A DNA stretch of 64,000 nucleotides from Candidatus Coprenecus stercoravium (GCA_019116865.1 DXAW01000028.1:1-64000), one strand, 5' to 3'. Counted from the stretch's first letter, positions 35,036 to 46,150 are shown. Notes: a model not told the origin generated them from the sequence alone. Program-made: numbers and translations.

Positions 35036-37828
35036 TTAGAACAGAGTGGGTTCATCGTCGTCATGGTAGTCTGTATTGCCGTCAGACTGGAAAAGGTCAA
35101 TGTTCAGTTCTACGACTTCACCGGCACTGTGCCCGGAAGCGGCATCCGAAAGGTGCATGTCCGGGGAGTCCGCACGGTCAGCGATAGATTGAGGCGCAGG
35201 GCCGTCAGTAAGCGCAGAGGCATCTTCGTCCGGCAGATCCAGAGAGTATACCGGCTCTTCTTCTGTTTCTTTGACCAGCGGCTCTCCGAATACGATAGAG
35301 GCTATCTTCTCTCCGGCTCTCTTGCCTTTGGCCCGGAAACTCTTGACCCCGATGAATTCCCCGGCATCGATGACGGCAGGCTCCTTGGGCTTGGCGCCCG
35401 AAGGGATAAACTCCACAAGCACGGACGGCCACCTGTCCTCCGAGACTGCGACAAGACGCGCTCCCTCGTCCACGGGAATGAAATTCTGCGAGGTATTGTC
35501 ACTAAGTTCGAAGCAGAAACGCTTGATATAGTAGTAGCCCGAGACCTTGTCCCAATATATGGCTGTGAATACTTTTTCCGGATCGAATTTCTCCACCAGC
35601 AGCAGGTCTCCCTGAAATCTCGTGCTCAGATCCAGCCCCGTGGTATAGAACGAACCGTCCTTGCATACAGCCAGGATATGCTCGTCTCCGCGGAACTCTC
35701 CCAACAGGTCTCCACGGCCGTCCTCATTGAGACGGTCTATATCCCTGTCGAACCACATACGCTTGCCGCCTATGGTGGACACTCCGGCCGACTTGAGCAG
35801 TATCTTCTGCACCTGATGCTTGGTCACGATATTTCCCATGGAACCGCGGCCCTTGATGGCCAGTCCCGAGAAATCAAAATCTATGATTAGTTTCTTGATA
35901 TTCTGTCTGTTGCGCAGGTATATCTTCACTGTCTCCGCCTCACCGTTGGAGTTGGCCGTCAGCCAGTATACCTGAGACTCAGGAGTACCCTTGGTCAGGT
36001 CATACCAGCGGTCTCTTATAATGCCTGTGACAGCGAAACGCTTGCCGTACATATAGCCGGCCTTTCCGTCACGGTATATCGCATTGTATATGGTCCTGGT
36101 ATCTCCGCGCTTGAAGACGGCCGCATGGATTATGTTCTTCTCGACAAACTGCTTGTCGGATATCTTGCGCAGTGTATAGCGTCCGTCCTTGAGGAACACT
36201 ATCACCTCGTCGATATCGGAGCAGTCACAGACGTACTCGGCCTCCTCTATCTTCTTGGCAGATGTACCGATAAAGCCCTCCGAGCGGTTGATATAAAGCT
36301 TGGCGTTTGATGCCACTACCTTGGATGCCTCGATATTCTCGAACGATGTGATTTTTGTCCTTCTGGGATGCTTGTCCCCGTATTTGTCTTTCAAGGACTG
36401 GAAATAGTCGATGCAGTATTCCGTAAGATGCTCCAGATGGTATCTGAGCTCCGCCTCTTTCTTCTCTATGGCCTTTATCTTATCAGTAACGGCCTTGATA
36501 TCGAATTTGGATATTTTCTTGACAGGTTTCTCCACCAGACGGACTATATCCTCGTCGGTTATCTCCTTTCTGAGCAGATGCTGATAAGCCTGCATCGCCG
36601 TCTTCACGTCTCCCAGCTGCTTTTCCCAGCTGCGGGCATCGTTCTCCAGCACCTTGTATACCCTGTTCTCGAAAAATATTTTCTCCAGCGAAGTATAATG
36701 CCACTCGGTCTCCACCTCTCCAAGACGGATGGTAAGCTCCCGCCGCATCAGCTCCCGGGTACGCTCGGTGTTGTCCCTGAGAATATCGTCCACACCAAGG
36801 AACTGCGGACGCTTGTCCTTAATCACGCATGTGTTGGGCGATATGCTTACCTCACAGTCCGTGCAGGCATAGAGAGCGTCGATAGTCTTGTCCGGAGACG
36901 TATCGCTGTAAAGCTGTATCACTATCTCGACATGCTCGGCCGTATTGTCGTCGATTTTTCGTATCTTGATCTTTCCCTTGTCGTTGGCCTTGAGTATGGA
37001 ATCTATGATATCCCCGGTTGTGGTGCCGTATGGAATCTCCGTAATGACCAGAGTGTTCTTGTTTACTTTCTGGATATTGGCCCTTACCCTCACCTTTCCT
37101 CCGCGCAGACCTCTGTTGTAGGCGGAAGTATCCGCGAATCCTCCGGTAGGAAAATCCGGCTCCAGGACAAAATCCTCGCCTTTGAGCACGGCAATGGACG
37201 CATCCAGCAGCTCGTTGAAATTGTGCGGTAATATCTTGCAGGCCAGACCTACGGCGATACCCTCCGAGCCCTGAGCCAGCAGGAGCGGAAACTTAACCGG
37301 CAGATTGACAGGCTCCTGATTACGGCCGTCATATGAGTTGACCCACTCGGTGAGCTTGGGGTTGTAAAGCACCTCATTGGCAAACGGAGTAAGACGGGCC
37401 TCTATATACCTGCCCGCAGCCGCCGGGTCACCGGTGAGGATATTACCCCAGTTCCCCTGACAGTCGATGAGCAGGTCCTTCTGACCAAGCTGGACCAGTG
37501 CGTCCTTGATTGAAGCGTCACCGTGAGGATGGTAAGGCATTGTGGCGCCCACAAGGCTGGCCACCTTGTTGAAACGTCCGTCATCCTCGGTCTTCATGGC
37601 ATGCAGAATCCGTCGCTGGACAGGCTTCAGTCCGTCCTCGATGTGAGGCACGGCCCTTTCCAGAATCACATACGAGGCATAGTCGAGAAACCACTCCCTG
37701 TACATGCCGGAGAGCTTATATTTCTTGGTTCCGTCAGAAATCACCTTGTCGAACTTACCGGATCCGGAACTGTCGTCTCCGGCCTCGTCCACCACTACAT
37801 CGTCTATGTCTTCGTCTTCTCTGCTCAT
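35036..37828 (-). CDS. parC: Type IIA topoisomerase subunit A (Bacteroidetes topoisomerase IV/gyrase A type)
   Basis: YREWFLDYASYVILERAVPHIEDGLKPVQRRILHAM, ATMPYHPHGDASIKDALVQLGQ, GNWGNILTGDPAAAGRYIEARLT. Confidence 0.9.
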   Translation of the reverse strand: MSREDEDIDDVVVDEAGDDSSGSGKFDKVISDGTKKYKLSGMYREWFLDYASYVILERAVPHIEDGLKPVQRRILHAMKTEDDGRFNKVASLVGATMPYHPHGDASIKDALVQLGQKDLLIDCQGNWGNILTGDPAAAGRYIEARLTPFANEVLYNPKLTEWVNSYDGRNQEPVNLPVKFPLLLAQGSEGIAVGLACKILPHNFNELLDASIAVLKGEDFVLEPDFPTGGFADTSAYNRGLRGGKVRVRANIQKVNKNTLVITEIPYGTTTGDIIDSILKANDKGKIKIRKIDDNTAEHVEIVIQLYSDTSPDKTIDALYACTDCEVSISPNTCVIKDKRPQFLGVDDILRDNTERTRELMRRELTIRLGEVETEWHYTSLEKIFFENRVYKVLENDARSWEKQLGDVKTAMQAYQHLLRKEITDEDIVRLVEKPVKKISKFDIKAVTDKIKAIEKKEAELRYHLEHLTEYCIDYFQSLKDKYGDKHPRRTKITSFENIEASKVVASNAKLYINRSEGFIGTSAKKIEEAEYVCDCSDIDEVIVFLKDGRYTLRKISDKQFVEKNIIHAAVFKRGDTRTIYNAIYRDGKAGYMYGKRFAVTGIIRDRWYDLTKGTPESQVYWLTANSNGEAETVKIYLRNRQNIKKLIIDFDFSGLAIKGRGSMGNIVTKHQVQKILLKSAGVSTIGGKRMWFDRDIDRLNEDGRGDLLGEFRGDEHILAVCKDGSFYTTGLDLSTRFQGDLLLVEKFDPEKVFTAIYWDKVSGYYYIKRFCFELSDNTSQNFIPVDEGARLVAVSEDRWPSVLVEFIPSGAKPKEPAVIDAGEFIGVKSFRAKGKRAGEKIASIVFGEPLVKETEEEPVYSLDLPDEDASALTDGPAPQSIADRADSPDMHLSDAASGHSAGEVVELNIDLFQSDGNTDYHDDDEPTLF

Positions 37829-37888
37829 CTTTTTGTACGTTTACCTGTCGGCAAAATTAAAAAATATTTCGGTAACGCCATCCGGACG

Positions 37889-38773
37889 TCAATACCCGAA
37901 AGCGGCAAGTTTCCGCTTGTCGTCCCTCCAGTGGGGAGCCACTTTCACATAAAGCTGGAGGAATACTTTTTTCTGGAAGAAATCCTCCATGTCCATACGG
38001 GCCTGAGTACCCACACGTTTGAGCGCACTGCCCCTGGAACCGATGATAATCCCCTTCTGCGAATCCCGCATGACGTTGATTACCGCCCTGATGTCGTAGC
38101 GGTCCTCGTTTTCCCTGAACTCCTCTATCACCACCTCCGTACAGTATGGAATCTCCTTGTCATAATTGGTGAGTATCTTTTCCCGGATTATCTCCGAGGC
38201 GAAGAAGCGCAGGTTGCGGTCAGTGAAAAAATCCTTGTCATACCACGGTTCCCCTTCCGGAAGCAGTTCCAATATGCGGTTGAAGACAGCCTCCAGACCG
38301 AATTTTTCCAAAGCCGAAGCAGCGAATATCTCAGCATGGGGCACCTCTTCCCCCCATTTGGCGGCAAGGGCCGAGACAGCGGCCTGGTCACTGAGGTCTA
38401 TCTTGTTTATGACTATAAGTACGGGACATGAGACTTTATTGAGCTTGTCCACATATTCCCTGTTCTTGTCTCCCTTCTCCACCACATCCGTCACATACAA
38501 TATGACATCCGCATCGCCTATGGCGGTGTCCACATATTCCATCATGCTCTGCTGCAGGGAATAGGCCGGCTTGAGGATGCCGGGGGTATCAGAATATACT
38601 ATCTGGTAGTCCTCGCCGTTGACGATACCCATAATCCTGTGCCGCGTGGTCTGGGCTTTCGATGTGATGATTGAAAGCCGCTCGCCTACCAGAGCATTCA
38701 TCAGTGTGGACTTGCCCACATTGGGATTGCCGATGATATTGACAAATCCGGCCCTGTGCGGAGCACTACTCAT
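37889..38773 (-). CDS. era: GTPase Era
   Basis: GFVNIIGNPNVGKSTLMNALVGERLSIITSKAQTTRHRIMGI, DTPGIL, NKIDLSD and a KH-domain-like C-terminus (IIIGSRGSALKRVGTQARMDMEDFFQKKVFLQLYVKV). Confidence 0.96.
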   Translation of the reverse strand: MSSAPHRAGFVNIIGNPNVGKSTLMNALVGERLSIITSKAQTTRHRIMGIVNGEDYQIVYSDTPGILKPAYSLQQSMMEYVDTAIGDADVILYVTDVVEKGDKNREYVDKLNKVSCPVLIVINKIDLSDQAAVSALAAKWGEEVPHAEIFAASALEKFGLEAVFNRILELLPEGEPWYDKDFFTDRNLRFFASEIIREKILTNYDKEIPYCTEVVIEEFRENEDRYDIRAVINVMRDSQKGIIIGSRGSALKRVGTQARMDMEDFFQKKVFLQLYVKVAPHWRDDKRKLAAFGY

Positions 38774-39845
38774 AAAAGTTGTTTTTAAGCATTACCACCT
38801 CCTCGTCGCTGAGGAATCTCCACTGGCCTCTGCGCAGATTCTTCTTGGTAAGACCGGCGAAATACACTCTGTCCAGTTTACGCACCTTATATCCGAGAGC
38901 CTCGAACATTCTCCTGACAATACGGTTCTTGCCCGAATGTATCTCTATTCCGACTATGCTTCTGTCATCTCCGTTGTAAGCCACCTCGTCCGCATAGGAG
39001 ACACCGTCTTCGAGGGAGACTCCCTTCACCAGCCGGTCCATATCCTCCTGTTTCACATTCTTGTCCAGAGTGACCTGGTATATTTTCTTCTTCTGATATG
39101 ACGGATGAGTAAGTCTCTCGGCCAGCTCTCCGTCATTGGTAAGCAGCAGCACTCCCGTCGTGGACTTGTCCAAGCGTCCTACCGGAAATATCCTCTCCGG
39201 GCACAGAGTGCGGCTTATCAGCTGCATCACATTCTTCTCCGCATGAGGATCGCTCGTCGTGGTCACATAGTCCTTCGGTTTGTTCATCAATACGTATACT
39301 TTCTTCTCACCACGAAGCCTCTCCCCGTTGAAGCGGATATCATCGCCCGGCTTCACCTTCACTCCCAACTCAGTCACCACCTCTCCGTTGACGGTCACCA
39401 GACCGGCAGAAATATACTCGTCCGCTTCCCTGCGGGAGCATACACCTGAATTGGCGATGAATTTATTGAGGCGGACAAGTCCGTCATCCTCCTTTATAAT
39501 AATAGGTGCGGCGGGTGCTGTCCTCGGAGCGGACGGCCTCCTGCGGTCTGTCTTGAATCCGTTCCGGGATCTTTCCGTGCGCTCATGCCGGGTTCCGTGT
39601 CCCTGGGCCCTTCCGTAGCCCTGGGATCCGCCGTGCTCCTGCGGTCTTCTCCTATTGCCGTAAGCAGGCTTATCTTCCTGTCCTGCCCGGCTCCTGCGCC
39701 TGTCCGGCCTGTCTTCTCCGGCACGTTTCCCTTCAGGTCGGCGGTTATCCTCCCTGCGGGGTCTGCTGTCTTTATTTCTGTGACTTTTCTGTCTGTCCTG
39801 ATCATGCCCGTCCCGGGTAAATGATCTCTTAATCCGTGGTCTCAT
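38766..39845 (-). CDS. RluB/RsuA-family pseudouridine synthase with long basic disordered N-terminus
   Basis: VRLNKFIANSGVCSRREADEYISAGLVTVNGEVVTELGVKVKPGD (S4), FPVGRLDKSTTGVLLLTNDGELAERLTHPSYQKKKIY, preceded by about 115 R/K/D/G-rich residues. Confidence 0.92.
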   Translation of the reverse strand: MRPRIKRSFTRDGHDQDRQKSHRNKDSRPRREDNRRPEGKRAGEDRPDRRRSRAGQEDKPAYGNRRRPQEHGGSQGYGRAQGHGTRHERTERSRNGFKTDRRRPSAPRTAPAAPIIIKEDDGLVRLNKFIANSGVCSRREADEYISAGLVTVNGEVVTELGVKVKPGDDIRFNGERLRGEKKVYVLMNKPKDYVTTTSDPHAEKNVMQLISRTLCPERIFPVGRLDKSTTGVLLLTNDGELAERLTHPSYQKKKIYQVTLDKNVKQEDMDRLVKGVSLEDGVSYADEVAYNGDDRSIVGIEIHSGKNRIVRRMFEALGYKVRKLDRVYFAGLTKKNLRRGQWRFLSDEEVVMLKNNFYE

Positions 39846-39933
39846 ATTAATTTTTTGTCAGATTTGGCTGCAAAGGTATGTCAATCGGAGATAATTTCCT
39901 ATTTTTACTCCGCGAATTACAAGTGAGGCAGTT

Positions 39934-41169
39934 ATGAAGAGGAGAACAAGGCTGGCGGAGAACGCCGGCATCGCAGTCAGATCCATCAAATCCAACAAAT
40001 TACGCTCGGCCCTGACGATAACAATCATCGCCGTGGGAATAACATCCCTGGTAGGTGTGCTCACAGCCGTCGACTCCATGGACGCCTCGCTGAGGGACGC
40101 CTACAGCAGACTCGGCGCCGGAAGTATCCGCATCCGGTCCATGCACTCCTTTCCTCCGGACATGCACAGAATAATTAATCAACTGGAAATATCGGAGGCC
40201 CAGGCGGAAATGTTCGCCAGAAATTATGACATTCCGTCCACTGTAACGATATTCTCACTGGTTGCGGACAATACAAGCATAGAATCCGGTTCGAGAAAGA
40301 CCAACCCAGTGGCCAGAATCGTAGCCGTCGATGAGAATTACCTGAGATACAACATCTACGACGTTGCATACGGGAGGAATTTCTCAAAAGAGGATATCCG
40401 CGGCGGGCGGTCCGTGTGTATCATGGGAGCGGAAGCGGCCGGCTCCTTGTTCCCGGACGGGCAGGCTCTTGGCAGGACAATAGCAGCTGAAGGATATGAA
40501 TGCACGGTAACGGGGGTGGCCGACAGGACCGGTTCGACAGCTGACGGAGGCATGGACTGGAGCATACTGGTCCCCTACACACATCCCCTGGCCCGTTCAG
40601 GGAGCCGGACAGCGGACTTCGCCATAGGCATACTTCCTGACTGCGGAATATCTCCGGACAAGGCAGCCGACAGAGCCGAGGCCGTATTCCGTTCTGCAAG
40701 ACGCCTTTCCCCCGCCGACAAGACCGACTTCCGCATCACCAGAAGCGAGACCGCCCTGAAAGAGATGGAGACCTCTATCAGGGACCTCACAGTGACCGCA
40801 GTAGTCATAGGCCTGATAACCATACTAGGCGCAGCCGTCGGTCTGATGAACATAATGCTGGTGTCAGTCAAAGAAAGAACCGGAGAAATAGGTCTGAGAA
40901 AAGCTGTCGGAGCCACCTCCGTAGCCATACGCAACCAGTTTCTTCTGGAAGCCGCCGTCATAGGCGAAAGCGGAGGCATCATCGGAATTGCGGCGGGCAT
41001 CACCGCCGGCAACATCATAGCCGCAGTCATGGAATCCGCATTCGTCATACCGTGGTTGTGGATATCGGCTGCGGTACTGCTCTGCCTTATCGTAAGCATC
41101 CTGTCCGGATATATCCCGGCACGGCGCGCCGCAGCCATGGATCCGGTCACCTGCCTCCACCACGACTGA
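39934..41169 (+). CDS. FtsX/MacB-like ABC transporter permease
   Basis: AVRSIKSNKLRSALTITIIAVGITSLVGVLTAVDSM, MNIMLVSVKERTGEIGLRKAVGATSVAIRNQFLLEAAVIGESGGIIGI and GYIPARRAAAMDPVTCL. Confidence 0.88.
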   Translation: MKRRTRLAENAGIAVRSIKSNKLRSALTITIIAVGITSLVGVLTAVDSMDASLRDAYSRLGAGSIRIRSMHSFPPDMHRIINQLEISEAQAEMFARNYDIPSTVTIFSLVADNTSIESGSRKTNPVARIVAVDENYLRYNIYDVAYGRNFSKEDIRGGRSVCIMGAEAAGSLFPDGQALGRTIAAEGYECTVTGVADRTGSTADGGMDWSILVPYTHPLARSGSRTADFAIGILPDCGISPDKAADRAEAVFRSARRLSPADKTDFRITRSETALKEMETSIRDLTVTAVVIGLITILGAAVGLMNIMLVSVKERTGEIGLRKAVGATSVAIRNQFLLEAAVIGESGGIIGIAAGITAGNIIAAVMESAFVIPWLWISAAVLLCLIVSILSGYIPARRAAAMDPVTCLHHD

Positions 41170-41173
41170 CGGA

Positions 41174-41965
41174 CTATATCTGCGGACCGAGAACGATACG
41201 GTATGTGGCCTGAGCCTGAAGACGAAGCCATACCTGACCGGAGACGTAACGCCGGCACTGAACATGATTCAGGGAAGGAGACTTGTACGAGGCCTCCACA
41301 ATCGCTTTTCCGGAGAATATATCAGAATAAGCGGACAACAGCCGGACAATCTCCTCAACCGGCTCAGGCAAAGTATAGATGACAACATCGGCGTCAGCCA
41401 CTGTTTTCTCAAGACGAGACAGACACTCCGGCTCCACTGTTCCCGCACAGCGGCCGGAGAAGCGCAGATGTGACGCAAAATCCTCAGCACGGCTCAGCGT
41501 GCGGTTACATATAATTGTCCGCATACCGGAATCATAGGCCGCCGCCGAAGCAGCTTTTCCGGCTCCGCCACAGCCTATTACCACGGCATTAAGACCTTCC
41601 GTGCCCTGAAACTCCAGACGCAGAATCTCCCTTACCGCCTCAAAATCCGTATTATATGCCCTGATTCCCTGATTTTCTTTTACAAGCAGATTGGATGCCC
41701 GGCACAGCACCGCAGCTCTGTCATGACTGTCCGCCGCACGATAAGCATCCTCCTTGAACGGAGCCGTTACATTGACGGCCAGATAATCCCGGAGAAACAC
41801 AGCATATGCGTCCTGAAAACGGGAGCAGTCGATCAAGTCATATGAATAGCGGGACAATATGTCCGGCCTGCCGGAGAAATACTCCAGGAAAAGTGCCGGA
41901 CTCTGACTGTGGCTGACAGGACAGCCCATAAGCCCGAGTTTATGCGATGCTTTCTCACTTTGCAT
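41174..41965 (-). CDS. aroE: Shikimate dehydrogenase
   Basis: LGLMGCPVSHSQSPALFLEYF, AVNVTAPFKEDAYRAAD, AYNTDFEAVREILR and VVIGCGGAGKAASAAAYDSGMRTIICNR. Start placed at the internal Met of the 42094 ORF. Confidence 0.85.
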   Translation of the reverse strand: MQSEKASHKLGLMGCPVSHSQSPALFLEYFSGRPDILSRYSYDLIDCSRFQDAYAVFLRDYLAVNVTAPFKEDAYRAADSHDRAAVLCRASNLLVKENQGIRAYNTDFEAVREILRLEFQGTEGLNAVVIGCGGAGKAASAAAYDSGMRTIICNRTLSRAEDFASHLRFSGRCAGTVEPECLSRLEKTVADADVVIYTLPEPVEEIVRLLSAYSDIFSGKAIVEASYKSPSLNHVQCRRYVSGQVWLRLQAQATYRIVLGPQI

Positions 41966-42800
41966 GGTGTGATATCTTACGCTGACGAAGAGCCTCGTAA
42001 CAGAGCACAGCCATGGAGACGGATACGTTGAGCGAGTCGATAGCTCCCAGCATCGGTATACGGACATGTGCGTCAGCGGCCTGTCTCCAGGCATCGGAAA
42101 GGCCGGTGGACTCGGTTCCGAACACCAGGGCCGTACCTCCGGTCATATCCGTATCGTAATAAAGCTCCGAATCCTGAAGCTGAGCCGTAATGATGCGGAC
42201 TTCTCTGGACTTGAGCCAGGCTATGGCTTCGGATGAAGTACACACGGCTATATTCCGGGTGAACACTCCACCCAGGCTGGAGCGGATAAGATTGGGATTG
42301 TACAGGTCCGTATGCGGGTCGCAGATTATTACCGCAGATACTCCGGCACCGTCGGCGGTACGGAGCATTGCTCCCAGATTGCCCGGCTTCTCCACCGACT
42401 CGACGACCGCAATCAGAGGTCCTGTACTGTCACCCGTACCGGAACCGCCATACAGGATGCGGTCCAGAGCCTCCAGCGACCTGTCCCGCACATCTCCGCG
42501 CACCACCGCCAGTATTCCCTCTGTCCCGCCACGATAAGCCATTTTGCCATACACTGCCGCTGAGACCTCAAACACCCTCGCTCCTTCGGAAAGGGGCACC
42601 TGAGGTTGAGGACAGACGGACGGGCAATAGAACAGCGAGCGGAGAGCGAAGCCGCTCTCCATGCAGCGCTCCATCTCCCGGCGGCCCTCAACGACAAACA
42701 GCCCCTTCTCCCTGCGGAGAGAGGAGCTGCTCTGAAGGGCCGTCACCTCCTTGACCTTGGGGTTCTGAAGGGAGGTTATGGTCTCTATGCTGTTATTCAT
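41955..42800 (-). CDS. TrmH/SpoU-family RNA 2'-O-methyltransferase
   Basis: [74 protein letters not shown] and [27 protein letters not shown]. Confidence 0.93.
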   Translation of the reverse strand: MNNSIETITSLQNPKVKEVTALQSSSSLRREKGLFVVEGRREMERCMESGFALRSLFYCPSVCPQPQVPLSEGARVFEVSAAVYGKMAYRGGTEGILAVVRGDVRDRSLEALDRILYGGSGTGDSTGPLIAVVESVEKPGNLGAMLRTADGAGVSAVIICDPHTDLYNPNLIRSSLGGVFTRNIAVCTSSEAIAWLKSREVRIITAQLQDSELYYDTDMTGGTALVFGTESTGLSDAWRQAADAHVRIPMLGAIDSLNVSVSMAVLCYEALRQRKISHHAK

Positions 42801-44346
42801 TATTCTCAGCGGCATCCGTTTCCTGGGACACAGCTTTCTTCTCAGGCCTCATCTGCGGGAAGAAAAGCACGTCCTGAATGGAGGGAGAATCTGTCATGAA
42901 CATGGTAAGACGGTCTATGCCCATGCCGAGACCGGATGTCGGAGGCATACCGTACTCCAGGGCACGGACAAAATCCATATCTATGTACATGGCCTCATCG
43001 TCTCCTTTATCCTTGAGTTTGAGCTGCTCCTTGAAACGGTAAAGCTGATCGATGGGGTCATTGAGCTCACTATAGGCATTGGCCAGTTCCTTGCCGTTGA
43101 CAAACAGCTCGAAACGCTCGGTCAGGGACGGATCGCTGCGGTGACGCTTGGTCAGAGGCGATGTCTCCCATGGATAATCGGTGATGAACGTAGGCTGTAT
43201 CAGATGCTTCTCGCAGTACTCCCCGAATATGGAGTCGATGAGCTTGCCCACACCCATAGTCTTGTCCACCTCCACATGCAGGTCGGCGCACACCTTCCGC
43301 AAAGCTTCCTCATCCATACCGCGCACATCCACTCCGGCATATTCCTTGATGGCGTCCAGCATGGGCAGACGGCGGTAGGGCTTCTTGAACTCCACCTCGT
43401 TGCCGCCGATGGTCAGCCTGGTCTTTCCGTTGACAGCCACAGCCACCTTCTCCAGCAAGTTCTCCACGAACTCCATCATCCATATATAGTCCTTGTACGC
43501 CACGTATATCTCCATGCAGGTGAACTCCGGATTGTGGGATTTGTCCATTCCCTCGTTGCGGAAGTCCTTGGCGAACTCATAGACTCCGGCGAATCCTCCC
43601 ACTATCAGTCTCTTAAGGTACAGTTCATTGGCAATACGCAGATACAGAGGAATATCCAGAGCATTGTGATGGGTGATGAAAGGACGGGCATTGGCGCCTC
43701 CGGGAATCGGCTGAAGTATGGGGGTCTCCACCTCAAGATAGCCGAATGAGTTGAAATACTCCCTCATGGTCTGCATGATGCGTGTCCTTTTTACGAATAC
43801 GTCCTTGACCTTGGGATTGACCACCAGGTCCACATAACGCATACGGTAACGCAGCTCGGGATCGGAGAAGGCATCATAGACCTCTCCCTCCTTTTCCTTG
43901 ACTATAGGAAGCACCCTCAATGACTTGGAAAGTACAGTGAGCGACTTGGCATGAATGGAGAGCTGTCCTGTCTGCGTGATGAACGCATATCCCTTCACAC
44001 CGATGAAATCACCGATATCCAACAGTTTCTTGAACACCGTATTGTACATGGTCTTATCCTCGCCGGGACATATCTCGTCACGTTTGACATAGACCTGAAT
44101 CCTGCCCTCGGAATCCTGCAGCTCAATGAAAGAGGCGGCGCCCATGATACGGCGGCTCATCATCCTGCCGGCAATAGACACCTCGGCAAACGGACATTTT
44201 TCGGGGTCGTATTTCTCCTTTATCTCCGTCGTGGTCGTATTCACATCGTAAAGCGCGGCGGGGTAAGGCTCTATTCCGAGCTCCCTCAACTTCACAACCG
44301 CATCACGCCGGTTTTGTTCCTGCTCATTAAGCTCTGTATTTTCCAT
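42793..44346 (-). CDS. lysS: Lysyl-tRNA synthetase (class II)
   Basis: [78 protein letters not shown] and [32 protein letters not shown]. Confidence 0.97.
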   Translation of the reverse strand: MENTELNEQEQNRRDAVVKLRELGIEPYPAALYDVNTTTTEIKEKYDPEKCPFAEVSIAGRMMSRRIMGAASFIELQDSEGRIQVYVKRDEICPGEDKTMYNTVFKKLLDIGDFIGVKGYAFITQTGQLSIHAKSLTVLSKSLRVLPIVKEKEGEVYDAFSDPELRYRMRYVDLVVNPKVKDVFVKRTRIMQTMREYFNSFGYLEVETPILQPIPGGANARPFITHHNALDIPLYLRIANELYLKRLIVGGFAGVYEFAKDFRNEGMDKSHNPEFTCMEIYVAYKDYIWMMEFVENLLEKVAVAVNGKTRLTIGGNEVEFKKPYRRLPMLDAIKEYAGVDVRGMDEEALRKVCADLHVEVDKTMGVGKLIDSIFGEYCEKHLIQPTFITDYPWETSPLTKRHRSDPSLTERFELFVNGKELANAYSELNDPIDQLYRFKEQLKLKDKGDDEAMYIDMDFVRALEYGMPPTSGLGMGIDRLTMFMTDSPSIQDVLFFPQMRPEKKAVSQETDAAENNE

Positions 44347-44419
44347 ATTTAAAAACTTTAAACTTTGAATTGGCAAATTTAACTTTTTTTCTAATAATAA
44401 TTGTTATAATTTTGCAGTT

Positions 44420-46150
44420 ATGGCAATTGAAAAAAAATGGATAGTTAAAGAGCAGGGCAATCCAGCCACGGTCAGGGCGCTCTCAGCAGAGCTGGGAATA
44501 GATCAGGTGCTGGCCAACCTGCTGGTCCAACGCAATATAACCACAGCCGAACGAGCCAGGGAATTCTTTAAGCCCGACTTGTCCAAACTCCACGACCCTT
44601 TCCTCATGAAAGACATGGACAAGGCTGTCCAGCGTCTTATCGACGCCATCTCCTCCGAAGAAAAAGTACTCATATACGGTGATTACGATGTGGACGGAAC
44701 CACGGCTGTCGCCCTAATGTACACATTCATCCGCAACTTCAATCCCAATGTGGAGTACTACATACCGGACCGCTATGACGAAGGCTACGGAATCTCGTAC
44801 AAAGGCATCGACTGGGGACATGAGAACGGATATACCCTCATCATCGCCCTCGACTGCGGAATAAAGGCCGTGGAGAAAGTCGCATACGCCAAGAGTCTGG
44901 GCATAGACATCATCATCTGCGACCACCATCTTCCAGACGAGGAACTTCCCGCTGCGGCAGCGATTCTGGACCCCAAACGCAATGACTGCAACTACCCTTT
45001 CGATGACCTGTCAGGATGCGGGGTGGGATTCAAGCTGATACAGGCCTACGCCATACGCAAGTCGCTTCCTTTCGCATGGGTGGAGTCCTTTCTCGACCTG
45101 GTGGCGGTAAGCATAGCCGCCGACCTGGTGTCAATGACAGGCGAGAACCGCATACTTGCATACTACGGACTCGAAAGGCTCAACCACTCCCCGCGCAAGG
45201 GGCTGCAGTCGATTATCAAGCTCTCCGGACTTGAAAACCATAAAATCACCGTAGACGACATCGTATTCAAGATAGGTCCGCGCATCAATGCCGCAGGCAG
45301 GATGGAATCCGGACGCACGGCCGTTCATCTTCTGGTCTCCCGCAATGACGACGAGGCCCAGAGCATAGGAAAGATTATCGACCTGCACAACAAAGAGCGC
45401 AAGAGCGTGGACAAACAAATCACCAAGGCCGCGATAGAGTCGGTGATGAACGACCGGCACTTCATGGACCGCAAGTCCACAGTGGTATTCGACCCGAAAT
45501 GGAACAAGGGAGTCGTAGCCATCGTGGCCTCCCGTCTGGTGGAGGCGTTCTACCGCCCCACCATTGTGCTCACAGAGTCCAACGGACTGATTACCGGCTC
45601 AGCCAGAAGCATAGCCGGCTTCGACCTGTACGAGGCCATAAAAGAATGCTCCGAATATCTGGAGAACTACGGCGGACATATGTATGCGGCGGGACTGACA
45701 CTCAAAAAGGAGAACCTGCTGCCGTTCGAGGAGAAATTCGAGAAAGTGGTCGCCGAAAAAATCACAGAAGACATACTCACCCCTGTCGTTCAGATAGACA
45801 CATATCTGGACTTCAAGCAGATAACACCTAAATTCTTCCGTATACTCAAACAGTTCCAGCCGTTCGGTCCAGGAAACCAATCCCCTGTGTTCATCACCGA
45901 GAATGTCTACGACAACGGCAACGGACGCCTCGTCGGCTCCGGCAACGGACACATGAAACTGGAGCTTATCCAGGAAGACGAGCCGTACCGGTACATATCT
46001 GCCATTGCTTTCAACCGCTCAGAGCATTTCGAGCACCTGCACGCAGGCAATCCGGTAGACATCTGCTACTCAATAGCCGAGAACTACTACCGGGGCATTG
46101 CCAACATACAGCTGCGAGTCAAGGACATACATAAAAAAGAACTGTTTTAA
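44420..46150 (+). CDS. recJ: Single-stranded-DNA-specific exonuclease RecJ
   Basis: VLIYGDYDVDGTTAVALMYTF, IALDCGIKAVEKVAYAKSLGIDIIICDHHLPDEELPAAAAILDPKRNDCNYPFDDLSGCGVGFKL and GPRINAAGRMESG. Confidence 0.96.
   Translation: MAIEKKWIVKEQGNPATVRALSAELGIDQVLANLLVQRNITTAERAREFFKPDLSKLHDPFLMKDMDKAVQRLIDAISSEEKVLIYGDYDVDGTTAVALMYTFIRNFNPNVEYYIPDRYDEGYGISYKGIDWGHENGYTLIIALDCGIKAVEKVAYAKSLGIDIIICDHHLPDEELPAAAAILDPKRNDCNYPFDDLSGCGVGFKLIQAYAIRKSLPFAWVESFLDLVAVSIAADLVSMTGENRILAYYGLERLNHSPRKGLQSIIKLSGLENHKITVDDIVFKIGPRINAAGRMESGRTAVHLLVSRNDDEAQSIGKIIDLHNKERKSVDKQITKAAIESVMNDRHFMDRKSTVVFDPKWNKGVVAIVASRLVEAFYRPTIVLTESNGLITGSARSIAGFDLYEAIKECSEYLENYGGHMYAAGLTLKKENLLPFEEKFEKVVAEKITEDILTPVVQIDTYLDFKQITPKFFRILKQFQPFGPGNQSPVFITENVYDNGNGRLVGSGNGHMKLELIQEDEPYRYISAIAFNRSEHFEHLHAGNPVDICYSIAENYYRGIANIQLRVKDIHKKELF

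Noticed and set aside
35033-35890. Plus-strand 285-aa ORF, and the similar ORFs at 36368-37231 and 37523-38431
   Set aside because: Antisense to the topoisomerase A and era genes; no motif support.
42778-43749. Plus-strand 323-aa ORF
   Set aside because: Antisense to lysS, which is strongly supported.
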